From Bathynomus jamesi (lineage: Eukaryota > Arthropoda > Malacostraca > Isopoda > Cirolanidae), in NCBI GenBank assembly GCA_023014485.1, contig JAJOZX010008814.1:1-64000 (forward strand): DNA of 64,000 bases, written 5' to 3'. Under the pieces are notes generated by a model. The model was not told the DNA's origin. It searched no databases and saw only the letters and a list, made by a program, of their open reading frames with translations. The translations under genes and the position numbers were made by a program. Shown here piece after piece: positions 61,201 to 64,000 of this stretch; the first letter of the stretch is position 1; every line of letters begins with the position of its first letter.

Positions 61201-63980
61201 AATAAAATTATAAGATGTAATTTTCAACAGTCATACTTCAAAAATACATTTTTTGATAAAGTTCACCTACATTTTTTTGATGTACTACATTTTGTTAAAC
61301 TATTTTGTGTACGATCATTTACCTATGAATTAGTTAAATCCTCGTTTAAAAGATATTTCTGACCGAACCACAGCAGATTTTGCAGCAAAGTTTGTATAGC
61401 TTATGTTTTAGATAAAACTGAAAAAATTGGAGGACATGGTTGTATCATTGAAATTGATGAAGCAAGATCACTTTTCCTGAAAATGTCAAACAATCCAAAT
61501 GAAAGGTTCCACAATTTCCTTGTTGCAGCTGCCAAATTGAACAATCCTGGATATTAGAGGTACGGTAATACATTAAGTTCAAATGTTATGTTTGTTATTG
61601 TAATTTCGTATGGGATATAATGCCCAGTTAGGTTAATTGAATACCTGGTTAGGTCAACTGTATGCCCTTGACAATTGGTTAGGTTAAGTTGTGATACTTT
61701 CATTAAAACTAACGAAAATATCATGACTTAACCAATCATCAAAGGCATACAGTTAACCTACATTAAATATCTTATTTTCAACAAAATTGGAAGCAATACA
61801 TGAAACAGAAAAGATCCAAATGGTGTAAGCTACGATAGGCCTAGTAACATCTTCATAGTGCCATAACTTTGTTATTTTCTAATATTTTCAAAATGATACA
61901 AAGCTGCTTGCACCATTTTTTCTGCTCTATCGATTGATATATGTTTCGTTACTGTAGCATGTTTCATGGTAATGCAGGTGTCTTGTAAAGTTTTACCATT
62001 TCCTACATCAATATATTTGTATATTTAAGTATTATTATTAATAATAATAGTGAAACTGATGAGGCTATAAGAATTAACTACTTAGGCAAAAGCTTACCAG
62101 GTATTATAACAAGTACAGTAATCCCTCTACAATTCAGAATAATAGAAGCTCAAATCTTTCCTAATTTGGGAAGATTCTGAGTTAGGTGAAATTTTGCAAA
62201 ATTTCAAATTCAAATAATGTATGTGCTACTATAGAAAAAAACTTATGATATAGTCATATATAATAGAAAGTTTTTAAGTCACTTTATTTCTCACAGATTC
62301 AAGTATAACATTTATTATGAGTAGGCCTATAGGCCTAGTTCAAGTACTTGCTTCTACATACTACAGCTGATTATACAATTTCTAAAATAAAACTACACCC
62401 AGATACAGATACGTAGGGCCATCCATTAAAAGGCCTACTTCAGTTAAATATGCATATACTGTATATACCGTAGTATAATACAGGGTGTACATAAAGTCAG
62501 GATCTATTTTTGTGAAATAATTATTTTTTTCTATTTTTCTTTTCAGAAGCCCTTAGAATGAATACAGAAGAGCGTGTGGCAATAGTAATTTGGCGAATCG
62601 AGGGAAAGAAATACAATGACATCAGAGAGAAGTTTAGAAGGAGATTTCATAAGCTGGGGCCAATAGACAAGACAATACGAAAATTGGTGAACAAATTTAA
62701 ACGAACGGGATCTATAAATGCTGAAGCAAGATCAGGACAACCATGTATGTCAGATCTTACCGTGAATGCAGTACGCGGAATTATCACTGAGGAGCCACAT
62801 ACATCCGTTCGTGCTGCATCACACAGACTCGGCCTCCCGACGTCATCTGTGCACAAAATTCTGAAAGTTAATTTGCAGAAAAAAAGCTATCATTTGCAAG
62901 TTTTACATGATTTACATGAGGAAGATTTCCCTCGACGAAGTGCTGTGTTCTGATCTTGTAGAACAAATCTGGAGTGATAATTTAATGGACAACATTCTCT
63001 TTAGTGATGAAGCCACTTCCCATACGTGTGGAAAAGTAAATCGCCATAACTGTCGAATTTGGGCAGATGAAAGACCGAATGATTTCGTTCAAAATTGGGA
63101 AAGAGACTCACCTAAAGTTAATGTCTGGATGGGTTTAACAAAATCTAAGGTTTATGGTCCTTTTTTCTTTGCTGAAGCTACAGTTACGGGGCTTATTTAT
63201 CTGGACATGTTGCAGCAATTCCTTGAACCTCAGCTGATTGGGGATAGGATTGTTAGTACCGTCATCTATCAACATGATGGTACTCCTTGTCACTATGCCA
63301 AAATTGTTCAGGATTATCTAAATGGACGTTTTCCAAATCGCTGGATCGGACGCGGAAGCAACAGACCTTGGCCAGTGAGATCACCAGATTTAACCCCTTT
63401 AGATTTCTTTGCATGGGGCTTTATCAAATCGCACATCTATCAGACGAAGATTACGAGTATTGAAAACTTACGTACACGTATACAAACTGCTGCGGATAAC
63501 ATAACCCCGCAAATGCTCCAGAATGTGTTTAGAAATGCTGCGGAACGATTTGAGCTATGCAGAAATACTGATGGGCGTCACGTCGAATCCTACTCTTAAT
63601 TATTTAATAAATGTTACCACTTTATCATTTTATGATTGAATTCCATATAATTTCCAAGTGCTTCACAAAAATAGATCCTGACTTTATGTACACCCTGTAT
63701 AAATGGTACCTTATCTCCAACTATTAAAAGCCTTTAACAGTTTCAGTGTACCCTCATTACATAATACTGGTATATTAATTAACATACTGGGAATGTTTGA
63801 AAGAAGTGGAAATTAATAACTTTTCTACATAACCATCCAACTTGGATTGGAGTAATCAGTACTCACCTCAATAGATATGTGGGTTGTAGTTTCATTCTTA
63901 TTTATATCACAAATTAATGCATTCTTCAGTTCTGGTATTTTTCCAATTTTTTTTGTTAATTTAATTAGTTTTTCAGACAT
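30988..63980 (-). CDS. APEH: acylaminoacyl-peptidase (acyl-peptide hydrolase) gene, at least 13 exons
   Basis: The enzyme removes N-acylated amino acids from short peptides in the cytosol. It has an N-terminal beta-propeller and a C-terminal alpha/beta-hydrolase domain (prolyl oligopeptidase family, S9). Exons (high to low): 63,980-63,867; 51,495-51,376; 50,921-50,783; 50,034-49,919; 48,056-47,981; 47,629-47,425; 47,037-46,895; 46,180-46,006; 33,741-33,439; 33,327-33,096; 32,281-32,191; 31,855-31,776; 31,399-about 31,120 or 30,988. Phases agree at every junction from the second listed exon onward. Exon 1 does not join in phase to the exon at 51,495, so a short exon is missing. Exon 5 has an in-frame TGA at 48,010-48,008. 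The catalytic Ser and Asp motifs are present; the His is not found. Confidence 0.88.
31087..31130. repeat. perfect 16-bp inverted repeat (hairpin)
   Basis: TGTGGGTGGGTATGTA at 31,087-31,102 pairs with TACATACCCACCCACA at 31,115-31,130 across a 12-nt loop. It lies in the tail of the exon 13 open frame, just past the last residues that resemble APEH. Confidence 0.85.
31400..31775 (-). other. APEH intron 12
   Basis: AT-rich intron with a TTAGGTTACATTAGG-like stretch (degenerate TTAGG-type motifs) near 31,563-31,600. No element recognised. Confidence 0.7.
31776..31855 (-). CDS. APEH: APEH exon 12
   Basis: Acceptor ATTAG, donor GACTG followed by GTTTGT. It reads [20 protein letters not shown] and VTDIPDW, where the Trp codon is split with exon 13. 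This matches the conserved ARNPV...DIPDW segment after the nucleophile elbow in the hydrolase domain. Confidence 0.92.
31856..32190 (-). other. APEH intron 11
   Basis: AT-rich intron with an A-run near 31,935-31,950; nothing else seen. Confidence 0.7.
32191..32281 (-). CDS. APEH: APEH exon 11 (catalytic Ser)
   Basis: Acceptor TTGCAG, donor CCC followed by GTGAGT. The 91-bp exon reads [20 protein letters not shown] and [17 protein letters not shown] is the nucleophile elbow of acyl-peptide hydrolases, with the catalytic Ser in its centre. It enters in phase 2 and leaves in phase 0. Confidence 0.95.
32282..33095 (-). other. APEH intron 10
   Basis: AT-rich intron. Short plus-strand frames at 32,717-32,987 are Ser/His-rich chance frames. 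No repeat family recognised. Confidence 0.6.
33096..33327 (-). CDS. APEH: APEH exon 10 (oxyanion-hole region)
   Basis: Acceptor TTACAG, donor GAAAG followed by GTGAAG. The exon reads [20 protein letters not shown], then [16 protein letters not shown] and [23 protein letters not shown] is the oxyanion-hole loop and NYRGS..G the following strand and turn, both conserved in this peptidase family. It is GC-richer than the introns and has no frame defect. Confidence 0.95.
33439..33741 (-). CDS. APEH: APEH exon 9
   Basis: Acceptor CGTAG, donor ACCCG followed by GTGAGT. It is the longest of the certain exons (303 bp) and covers the end of the propeller and the linker to the hydrolase domain. Pieces are [39 protein letters not shown] and [20 protein letters not shown], then AIYFGPTE. 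It joins exon 8 across a 12.3-kb intron with matching phase (G plus GA gives Gly). Confidence 0.92.
33742..34082 (-). other. APEH intron 8, part before the first inserted element
   Basis: AT-rich sequence with nothing recognised. The rest of intron 8 is annotated element by element up to 46,005. Confidence 0.6.
34083..34131. repeat. (TA)n microsatellite
   Basis: About 24 TA units end directly at the MITE terminus. Confidence 0.95.
34132..34618 (+). mobile_element. MITE-1 copy 1 (TA-inserting)
   Basis: Termini are inverted: TTAGTGGTGGACCGGAT on the left and ATCCGGTCCACCACTAA on the right, about 487 bp apart. Several GCGGATGTT/AACATCCGC motifs lie just inside both ends. TA repeats flank both sides, so a TA target is likely. 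There is no coding capacity. A reverse copy follows at once. Confidence 0.88.
34628..35117 (-). mobile_element. MITE-1 copy 2, reverse orientation
   Basis: Near-identical to copy 1 but reverse complemented, running from TGGTAGACCGGATGTCCGC to CCGGTCCACAACTAA. Only a (TA)4-like spacer separates the two, so together they make a near-perfect palindrome with arms of about 487 bp. Confidence 0.88.
35118..35176. repeat. (TA)n microsatellite
   Basis: About 29 TA units between MITE-1 copy 2 and the SINE. Confidence 0.95.
35177..35470 (+). mobile_element. dimeric tRNA-derived SINE, copy 1
   Basis: Two tRNA-like units lie in tandem. Unit 1 has an A-box-like TGGTCAAGTGGTTAGCG and a B-box-like GGGATCGAGACCC. 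Unit 2 has TAGCCTAGTGCTTAAGA and GGTTCGGATTCC. A short A-rich linker separates them. The 3' part reads CGCTTGACTTTCGTCAGAAT, close to the 3' end of LINE-A. A second copy lies at 45,663-45,947 on the other strand. The right limit is approximate. Confidence 0.82.
35479..36022 (+). mobile_element. mariner/Tc1-type MITE with transposase remnant
   Basis: The ends are CAGGGTGATTACAAATGAT and, read inward from the right, CCGGGTGACTACAAAATTAC. The inverted similarity extends about 120 bp inward (CAAAGCTACAG versus CTGTAGCTTTG and so on). The middle keeps [13 protein letters not shown] and a PLDFF-like stretch in broken frames, similar to the C-terminal part of the transposase at 62,907-63,599. It is an internal deletion derivative. 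Confidence 0.75.
36023..36326. other. (GT)n, unassigned sequence and (TA)n
   Basis: A (GT)n run at about 36,021-36,050 is followed by GC-richer unassigned sequence and a TA run at 36,300-36,326. The unassigned part may be the 3' end of an element, but no partner copy is in the window. Confidence 0.5.
36421..36463 (-). ncRNA. hammerhead-ribozyme-like motif of Penelope copy 1
   Basis: Reads CCTGAAGATGAGCG, loop TATT, GCTCGAAACG on the minus strand. GAGC pairs with GCTC around GTATT and is followed by GAAAC, as in helix II and the GAAA strand of a hammerhead. Penelope elements are known to carry hammerhead ribozymes in their terminal repeats. The usual CTGATGAG core is written CTGAAGATGAG here, so activity is doubtful. 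Confidence 0.4.
36933..37496 (-). pseudogene. Penelope GIY-YIG endonuclease region, copy 1
   Basis: The 187-codon frame reads [20 protein letters not shown], then [20 protein letters not shown] and [20 protein letters not shown], then [26 protein letters not shown] is the GIY-YIG nuclease signature of Penelope elements, preceded by a Cys-containing linker. A 1-nt deletion after HSIKC, relative to copy 2, shifts the frame to an early stop. Confidence 0.85.
37519..37804 (-). pseudogene. Penelope reverse transcriptase C-terminal part
   Basis: The frame reads [15 protein letters not shown] (catalytic VDD block), [20 protein letters not shown] and [20 protein letters not shown], then [13 protein letters not shown]. 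This is the palm end of a Penelope-type (telomerase-related) reverse transcriptase. A frame shift near 37,518 separates it from the nuclease region. The N-terminal half is missing. Confidence 0.85.
37810..38214 (+). pseudogene. Penelope GIY-YIG endonuclease region, copy 2
   Basis: Intact open frame through the nuclease: [20 protein letters not shown], then [38 protein letters not shown] and the normal-looking C-terminus [16 protein letters not shown]. It shows the ending lost from copy 1 by frame shift. The reverse transcriptase is absent, so no autonomous function is possible. Confidence 0.85.
38556..38598 (+). ncRNA. hammerhead-ribozyme-like motif of Penelope copy 2
   Basis: Same motif as at 36,421-36,463 on the opposite strand: CCTGAAGATGAGCG, TATT, GCTCGAAACG, then TTGCGCAATAAA. 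The exact preservation in both copies fits recent common origin. Confidence 0.4.
38653..38723. repeat. (TA)n microsatellite
   Basis: About 33 TA units between the Penelope 3' end and the LINE-A 3' end. It may have grown from the LINE 3' tail. Confidence 0.93.
38724..40510 (-). mobile_element. LINE-A copy 2 (uninterrupted, 5' truncated)
   Basis: On the minus strand this repeats, without the two insertions, the order seen in copy 1: a 5' part near 40,330-40,500, reverse transcriptase (39,600-40,130 region and on to 39,256), the C-terminal part and a 3' end AAGCTTGACCTTCGTGAAAT next to a TA array. The 3' end position agrees in both copies. It gives the empty-site reference for both insertions in copy 1. 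Confidence 0.82.
38750..40140 (-). pseudogene. LINE-A copy 2 reverse transcriptase and C-terminal region
   Basis: The longest clean piece (39,531-39,256) reads [38 protein letters not shown] and [20 protein letters not shown]. Before it, in other frames, lie the blocks for [14 protein letters not shown] and the catalytic ADD. After it lie LEGIQRSF and GHL-type C-terminal blocks. Frame shifts and stops are frequent. Confidence 0.78.
40511..40629. other. no gene recognised
   Basis: Short unassigned sequence between LINE-A and the Tc1-like gene. Confidence 0.5.
40630..41911 (-). pseudogene. Tc1-like transposase with internal inverted duplication
   Basis: The N-terminus (41,911) reads [20 protein letters not shown] and [20 protein letters not shown], a helix-turn-helix binding region. 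Next come [20 protein letters not shown] and [10 protein letters not shown] (first catalytic Asp), then [20 protein letters not shown] and SQHVIPFL. The C-terminus near 40,640 reads [20 protein letters not shown]. Between them [20 protein letters not shown] (second Asp) is present, but the segment carrying the third catalytic residue is replaced by an inverted copy of upstream coding sequence. No TIR was defined. Confidence 0.8.
40837..41271. repeat. inverted duplication (213-bp arms, 9-nt loop) in the Tc1-like gene
   Basis: Arms 40,837-41,049 and 41,059-41,271 are almost exact reverse complements around ATTTCCAAA. Each arm contains the coding segment from the [10 protein letters not shown] block to HEIDFF. 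The right arm is in the gene's orientation; the left is the inverted copy. Confidence 0.9.
41912..42004. other. no gene recognised
   Basis: Short AT-rich spacer between the Tc1-like gene and the LINE-C poly-A tail. Confidence 0.5.
43190..43450 (-). pseudogene. family A C-terminal domain
   Basis: The minus strand reads [20 protein letters not shown], then [20 protein letters not shown] and [20 protein letters not shown], ending YVFPAQDL and a stop. This strongly resembles KYVACIYDGRKYLGIILDYS and DDDCWVEAKNIL at the end of the 10-12.8 kb copy. The layout (a strand-rich YD..Y....D block, then a WP/FP..DD.C.V block) suggests a small beta-barrel, Tudor-like reader fold (inference). Confidence 0.65.
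43741..44150 (-). pseudogene. family A N-terminal domain
   Basis: The minus strand reads [19 protein letters not shown] and, after a small frame break, [20 protein letters not shown] and [13 protein letters not shown]. An acidic linker then ends [15 protein letters not shown]. The CCDP...C..C set looks like a zinc-binding N-terminus. The same ISPIK end is seen in exon 1 of the other copy. Confidence 0.65.
44428..44974 (-). pseudogene. LINE-C copy 2 RNase H fragment
   Basis: Same region as 16,530-17,010 of copy 1: on the minus strand the HLYRWFP/IYTDGSR region through DSQSAL to the [11 protein letters not shown] block, in broken frames. Truncated at the TA array. Confidence 0.75.
44975..45022. 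repeat. (TA)n microsatellite
   Basis: About 24 TA units; a mariner MITE sits at its right edge using TA as target. Confidence 0.95.
45023..45425 (-). mobile_element. mariner MITE with transposase N-terminus
   Basis: TIRs are CAGGGTGGTGCAAAAGTCTG followed by GACCCATAGGC, matched by the reverse complement at the right end, with TA on both sides. The 403-bp element keeps a minus-strand start, [20 protein letters not shown] then [10 protein letters not shown], a helix-turn-helix typical of mariner-type DNA-binding domains. The rest of the gene is deleted. Confidence 0.88.
45426..45662. other. unassigned intron sequence
   Basis: A 64-residue frame and the phrase [23 protein letters not shown] may be a scrap of a mariner transposase C-terminus. 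The evidence is too thin to assign. Confidence 0.35.
45663..45947 (-). mobile_element. dimeric tRNA-derived SINE, copy 2
   Basis: On the minus strand, unit 1 reads CTCGGTGGTGTAGTGGTTAG with a perfect B box GGGTTCGAGACCC. Unit 2 reads TGGCCTAGTGGTTAAGA with GGTTCGGATTCC. The 3' tail is AAGCTTGACCTTCGTCAGAA. It is better preserved than copy 1 and shows the promoter boxes clearly. Confidence 0.85.
46006..46180 (-). CDS. APEH: APEH exon 8
   Basis: Acceptor TTTTTAG, donor ACAG followed by GTAAAT. It reads [20 protein letters not shown], then [20 protein letters not shown] and [31 protein letters not shown] is a conserved propeller blade of acyl-peptide hydrolases. Phase 0 in, phase 1 out. Confidence 0.94.
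46181..46894 (-). other. APEH intron 7 with (CA)n
   Basis: Contains a (CA)n run at about 46,231-46,273 and otherwise AT-rich sequence. Confidence 0.8.
46895..47037 (-). CDS. APEH: APEH exon 7
   Basis: Acceptor TTTCAG, donor GAGAG followed by GTAGGC. It reads [20 protein letters not shown], then [20 protein letters not shown] and IKWKERE. The PRFSPDG..L.FL and QLCL..W pieces are typical propeller elements of this enzyme. Confidence 0.93.
47038..47424 (-). other. APEH intron 6
   Basis: AT-rich, nothing recognised. Confidence 0.7.
47425..47629 (-). CDS. APEH: APEH exon 6
   Basis: Acceptor TTCTAG, donor TTTTT followed by GTAAGT. It reads [20 protein letters not shown], then [20 protein letters not shown] and [20 protein letters not shown], ending HLDLKGDF. 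The segment W.P.G..V.V.....P.RLG...C.NR...L...DL is a strong APEH signature. Confidence 0.95.
47630..47980 (-). other. APEH intron 5
   Basis: AT-rich, nothing recognised. Confidence 0.7.
47981..48056 (-). CDS. APEH: APEH exon 5 with in-frame TGA at the conserved DWGE site
   Basis: Acceptor TTCCAAG, donor ATCAG followed by GTTAGT. With a split Glu from exon 4, the frame reads [15 protein letters not shown], stop, GEQMNGYHQ, and then joins exon 6 in phase. Family members have Asp-Trp-Gly-Glu at this point, so the TGA at 48,010-48,008 stands where TGG is expected. Length and both phases fit perfectly, so I take the exon as real and the stop as a single-base change. Confidence 0.82.
48057..48718 (-). 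other. APEH intron 4, left part
   Basis: AT-rich with no recognised feature up to the family B derivative. Confidence 0.6.
48719..49862 (-). mobile_element. family B copy 2: TIR-bounded deletion derivative
   Basis: Left end GGTAATCGGTCTAGGCTGGG then TCGAAA; right end, read inward, GTTATTAGTCTAGGCAGGG then TCGAAA. These inverted termini enclose about 1.14 kb with a minus-strand C-terminal piece of the family B protein. No clear target duplication was found at these limits. It lies in APEH intron 4, ending about 55 bp from exon 4. Confidence 0.65.
49000..49370 (-). pseudogene. family B protein C-terminal fragment
   Basis: The frame reads [20 protein letters not shown], then [40 protein letters not shown] and [12 protein letters not shown]. 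After a stop it continues [12 protein letters not shown]. It matches the end of copy 1 at 29,950-30,300 ([46 protein letters not shown]). The catalytic core is deleted. Confidence 0.75.
49919..50034 (-). CDS. APEH: APEH exon 4
   Basis: Acceptor TTTAAG, donor GTCAGA followed by GTAAGT. It reads [20 protein letters not shown], then [18 protein letters not shown]. The CWS.DS..L...AEKKRPK signature of the APEH propeller is unmistakable. Phase 0 in, phase 2 out. Confidence 0.95.
50274..50290. repeat. poly-C tract
   Basis: Run of about 17 C beside a tandem duplication in APEH intron 3. Confidence 0.9.
50291..50524. repeat. 117-bp tandem duplication in APEH intron 3
   Basis: AACTTGGAAGTACAGGGGG begins both copies (50,291 and 50,408), and they differ at only one or two sites. 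It produces two overlapping open frames that are artefacts. Confidence 0.93.
50783..50921 (-). CDS. APEH: APEH exon 3 (of those found)
   Basis: Acceptor TTTCAG, donor GGAATA followed by GTAAGG. It reads [20 protein letters not shown], then [20 protein letters not shown] and EDVHGI. It aligns with the first propeller blades of APEH (LLS..SP.G...A.L and L.V......SI.L...D.HG.VY). Phases match its neighbours. Confidence 0.88.
50922..51375 (-). other. APEH intron 2
   Basis: AT-rich with no recognised element. Confidence 0.7.
51376..51495 (-). CDS. APEH: APEH exon 2 (of those found)
   Basis: Acceptor TTCTAG, donor AGGAT followed by GTAAGA. It reads [20 protein letters not shown], then [19 protein letters not shown]. 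It enters in a phase that needs two bases from an upstream exon. Exon 1 ends in phase 0, so a short exon (length 3n+2) carrying the conserved W.QRDLE.-type segment should lie between 51.5 and 63.9 kb. I did not find it. The acceptor abuts the minisatellite. Confidence 0.82.
51511..58185. repeat. 40-bp minisatellite array, main block (about 167 units)
   Basis: The unit is AAATTTGTGGAAAGGAAGCT then AGGGCATGATGACTAAATTA. For about 5.5 kb nearly every unit is identical, with rare point changes or 1-2 bp indels. To the right of about 57,130 units change stepwise: GACTAAATT to GAGTAAATT, then to GAATAAAT, then GGGCATGATG to AGAACATGATG with shortened units. It starts about 15 bp from the APEH exon 2 acceptor. 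On the gene's sense strand each unit contains CTTCCTTTCCACAAATTTTA then ATTTAG. Confidence 0.97.
58250..59040 (+). mobile_element. hAT-type element nested in the piggyBac-like MITE
   Basis: Termini CAGTGTTGGGCAC and, from the right, CAGTGGTGGGCAC. The 8-bp target duplication GACTTAAC lies at 58,242-58,249 and 59,041-59,048. Subterminal regions are full of GTTAACGG/TTAACTTC motifs. At 791 bp it is an internally deleted element with a transposase end fragment. Confidence 0.93.
58425..58615 (+). pseudogene. hAT transposase C-terminal fragment
   Basis: Reads [18 protein letters not shown] and, after a frame shift, [20 protein letters not shown] then [11 protein letters not shown] and a stop. This is the hAT dimerisation domain. 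It is nonfunctional on its own. Confidence 0.8.
59080..59933. repeat. minisatellite array, right block with diverged 44-bp and 40-bp units
   Basis: After the nested insertions the array continues with units containing GGAAGAGCTCTAGAACATGA (44 bp), then with units containing GTTGAAAGGAAGCTAGAACA (40 bp). There are about 20 units, more varied than in the main block. Confidence 0.95.
60192..60868 (-). mobile_element. pogo/Tigger-type MITE
   Basis: TIRs CAGTGGACCCCCAATTTGAG and, from the right, CAGTGGACCCCCGATTTGAG, flanked by TA. Subterminal CGTACTCAAATCGA motifs repeat in both orientations. A minus-strand start, [20 protein letters not shown], is the beginning of a Tigger transposase (CENP-B-like DNA-binding end). 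The remainder is deleted. Confidence 0.88.
61009..61557 (+). pseudogene. ISXO2-like transposase, degraded
   Basis: Begins [20 protein letters not shown] and contains, in another frame, [20 protein letters not shown] then [26 protein letters not shown] corresponds to the GPGIVVEIDES block of the copy at 8,506-8,778. Several frame shifts and stops are present. C-terminal catalytic residues were not found. Confidence 0.7.
61558..61850. other. element-internal sequence with TTAGG-like inverted repeat
   Basis: AACTGTATGCCCTTGA near 61,660 and TCAAAGGCATACAGTT near 61,738 form an inverted pair around an AT-rich centre. The same phrases occur at 8,190-8,260 inside the other Merlin-like element. Confidence 0.6.
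62012..62480 (-). other. APEH first intron, unassigned part
   Basis: AT-rich with an (ATT)n-like patch near 62,030-62,050. No gene or element recognised. Confidence 0.6.
62481..63697 (+). mobile_element. mariner-like DD41D transposon, near-complete
   Basis: The 1,217-bp element has perfect 36-bp TIRs starting CAGGGTGTACATAAAGTCAG and a TA duplication at each side. It carries one transposase gene in the same orientation as the left TIR, broken by one frame shift. Perfect TIRs and nearly complete coding point to a young insertion in the first APEH intron. Confidence 0.93.
62558..63599 (+). pseudogene. mariner-like transposase, one frame shift
   Basis: The N-terminal part (62,558-62,953) has [20 protein letters not shown] and the second helix-turn-helix [19 protein letters not shown]. 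The frame changes at about 62,940. The catalytic part (to 63,599) has [13 protein letters not shown] (first Asp), [20 protein letters not shown] (second Asp) and [20 protein letters not shown] (third Asp in PLD). I count 41 residues between the second and third Asp, the DD41D class. The end reads [20 protein letters not shown]. All three Asp are kept, so only the shift disables it. Confidence 0.88.
63698..63866 (-). other. APEH first intron, 5' end
   Basis: AT-rich, no feature seen apart from the donor site next to exon 1. Confidence 0.7.
63867..63980 (-). CDS. APEH: APEH exon 1 (start codon)
   Basis: ATG at 63,980-63,978, donor ATTGAG followed by GTGAGT. The 38 codons read [20 protein letters not shown] and [18 protein letters not shown]. 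The pattern (L)..(I/L)..IP.L..A.I fits the N-terminus of acyl-peptide hydrolases. The bases before ATG (AAAACA) suit an insect start. The upstream end and promoter lie outside the window. Confidence 0.78.
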
Positions 63981-64000
63981 TGTTTTAAAAAGCAATCAAG

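Larger units (their letters stand above)
60000..62011 (+). mobile_element. Merlin-like element with about 150-bp TIRs
   Basis: Arms 60,001-60,150 and 61,852-62,006 are inverted copies (GGTAAAACTTTACAAGACACC ... TATATCAATCGATAAAGCAG ... AAATATT). Flanks GTCAATAT (left) and ATCAATAT (right) suggest an 8-bp target duplication, as in Merlin transposons. Inside are an ISXO2-type transposase relic and a nested Tigger MITE. It lies in the first APEH intron. Confidence 0.7.

Noticed and set aside
59940..63866. Missing short APEH exon between exon 1 and 51,495
   Set aside because: I looked on the minus strand for a W.QRDLE-like stretch with splice borders and a length of 3n+2 and found none. It may lie in the part overwritten by repeats or be too diverged to see.

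Overview
The window is animal, almost certainly arthropod, genomic DNA. It is AT-rich, genes are split by introns with GT/AG borders, and the repeat complement is an arthropod-style mixture of hAT, mariner/Tc1, pogo/Tigger, Merlin (ISXO2-like), piggyBac-like, Penelope, Copia and several non-LTR families. There is no bacterial-style operon and no CRISPR array. The one conserved host gene I can reconstruct runs on the minus strand from 63,980 down to about 31,000 in at least 13 exons. It encodes an acylaminoacyl-peptidase (acyl-peptide hydrolase, APEH), a serine peptidase of the prolyl oligopeptidase family. Exon phases agree from 51,495 to the left, and the catalytic Ser and Asp motifs are present. 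One expected Trp codon reads TGA, the catalytic His is not visible, and one short N-terminal exon was not found.

Layout. 1-16 kb (outside the host gene): hAT remnants, a CR1/Jockey-like LINE ('LINE-A') split by a hAT element with an 8-bp target duplication and by a second LINE on the other strand, a Merlin-like element, and an intron-bearing unclassified transposase gene ('family A', 10.0-12.85 kb). A diverged repeat pair and a stray proteasome Rpt2 C-terminal piece follow. 16-27.5 kb: a 5.9-kb RNase H-type LINE ('LINE-C', minus strand) whose 5' region is split by a Copia element with 98-99% similar LTRs (by eye). 28.1-30.3 kb: a broken copy of a second unclassified transposase-like family ('family B').

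31-64 kb is the APEH gene. Intron 8 (33.7-46.0 kb) is a graveyard. It holds two MITEs head-to-head, a dimeric tRNA SINE, mariner MITEs, a Penelope pair in inverted orientation, LINE-A, a Tc1-like gene with an internal inverted duplication, LINE-C, and an internally deleted family A element with about 190-bp terminal inverted repeats. Intron 4 holds a deletion derivative of family B.

Upstream of the exon at 51,376-51,495, the intron carries a 40-bp minisatellite of roughly 167 copies (51.5-58.2 kb) that resumes at 59.1-59.9 kb, split by a piggyBac-like MITE that itself carries a hAT. On the sense strand of APEH each unit looks like a copy of the exon's own 3' splice site. A Merlin-like element with about 150-bp TIRs and a DD41D mariner with perfect 36-bp TIRs lie between the array and exon 1.

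Most likely new or under-described: the splice-site-like array, transposon families A and B, and the shared 3' tail of the SINE and LINE-A. All reading was by eye; no alignment, folding or database search was run.
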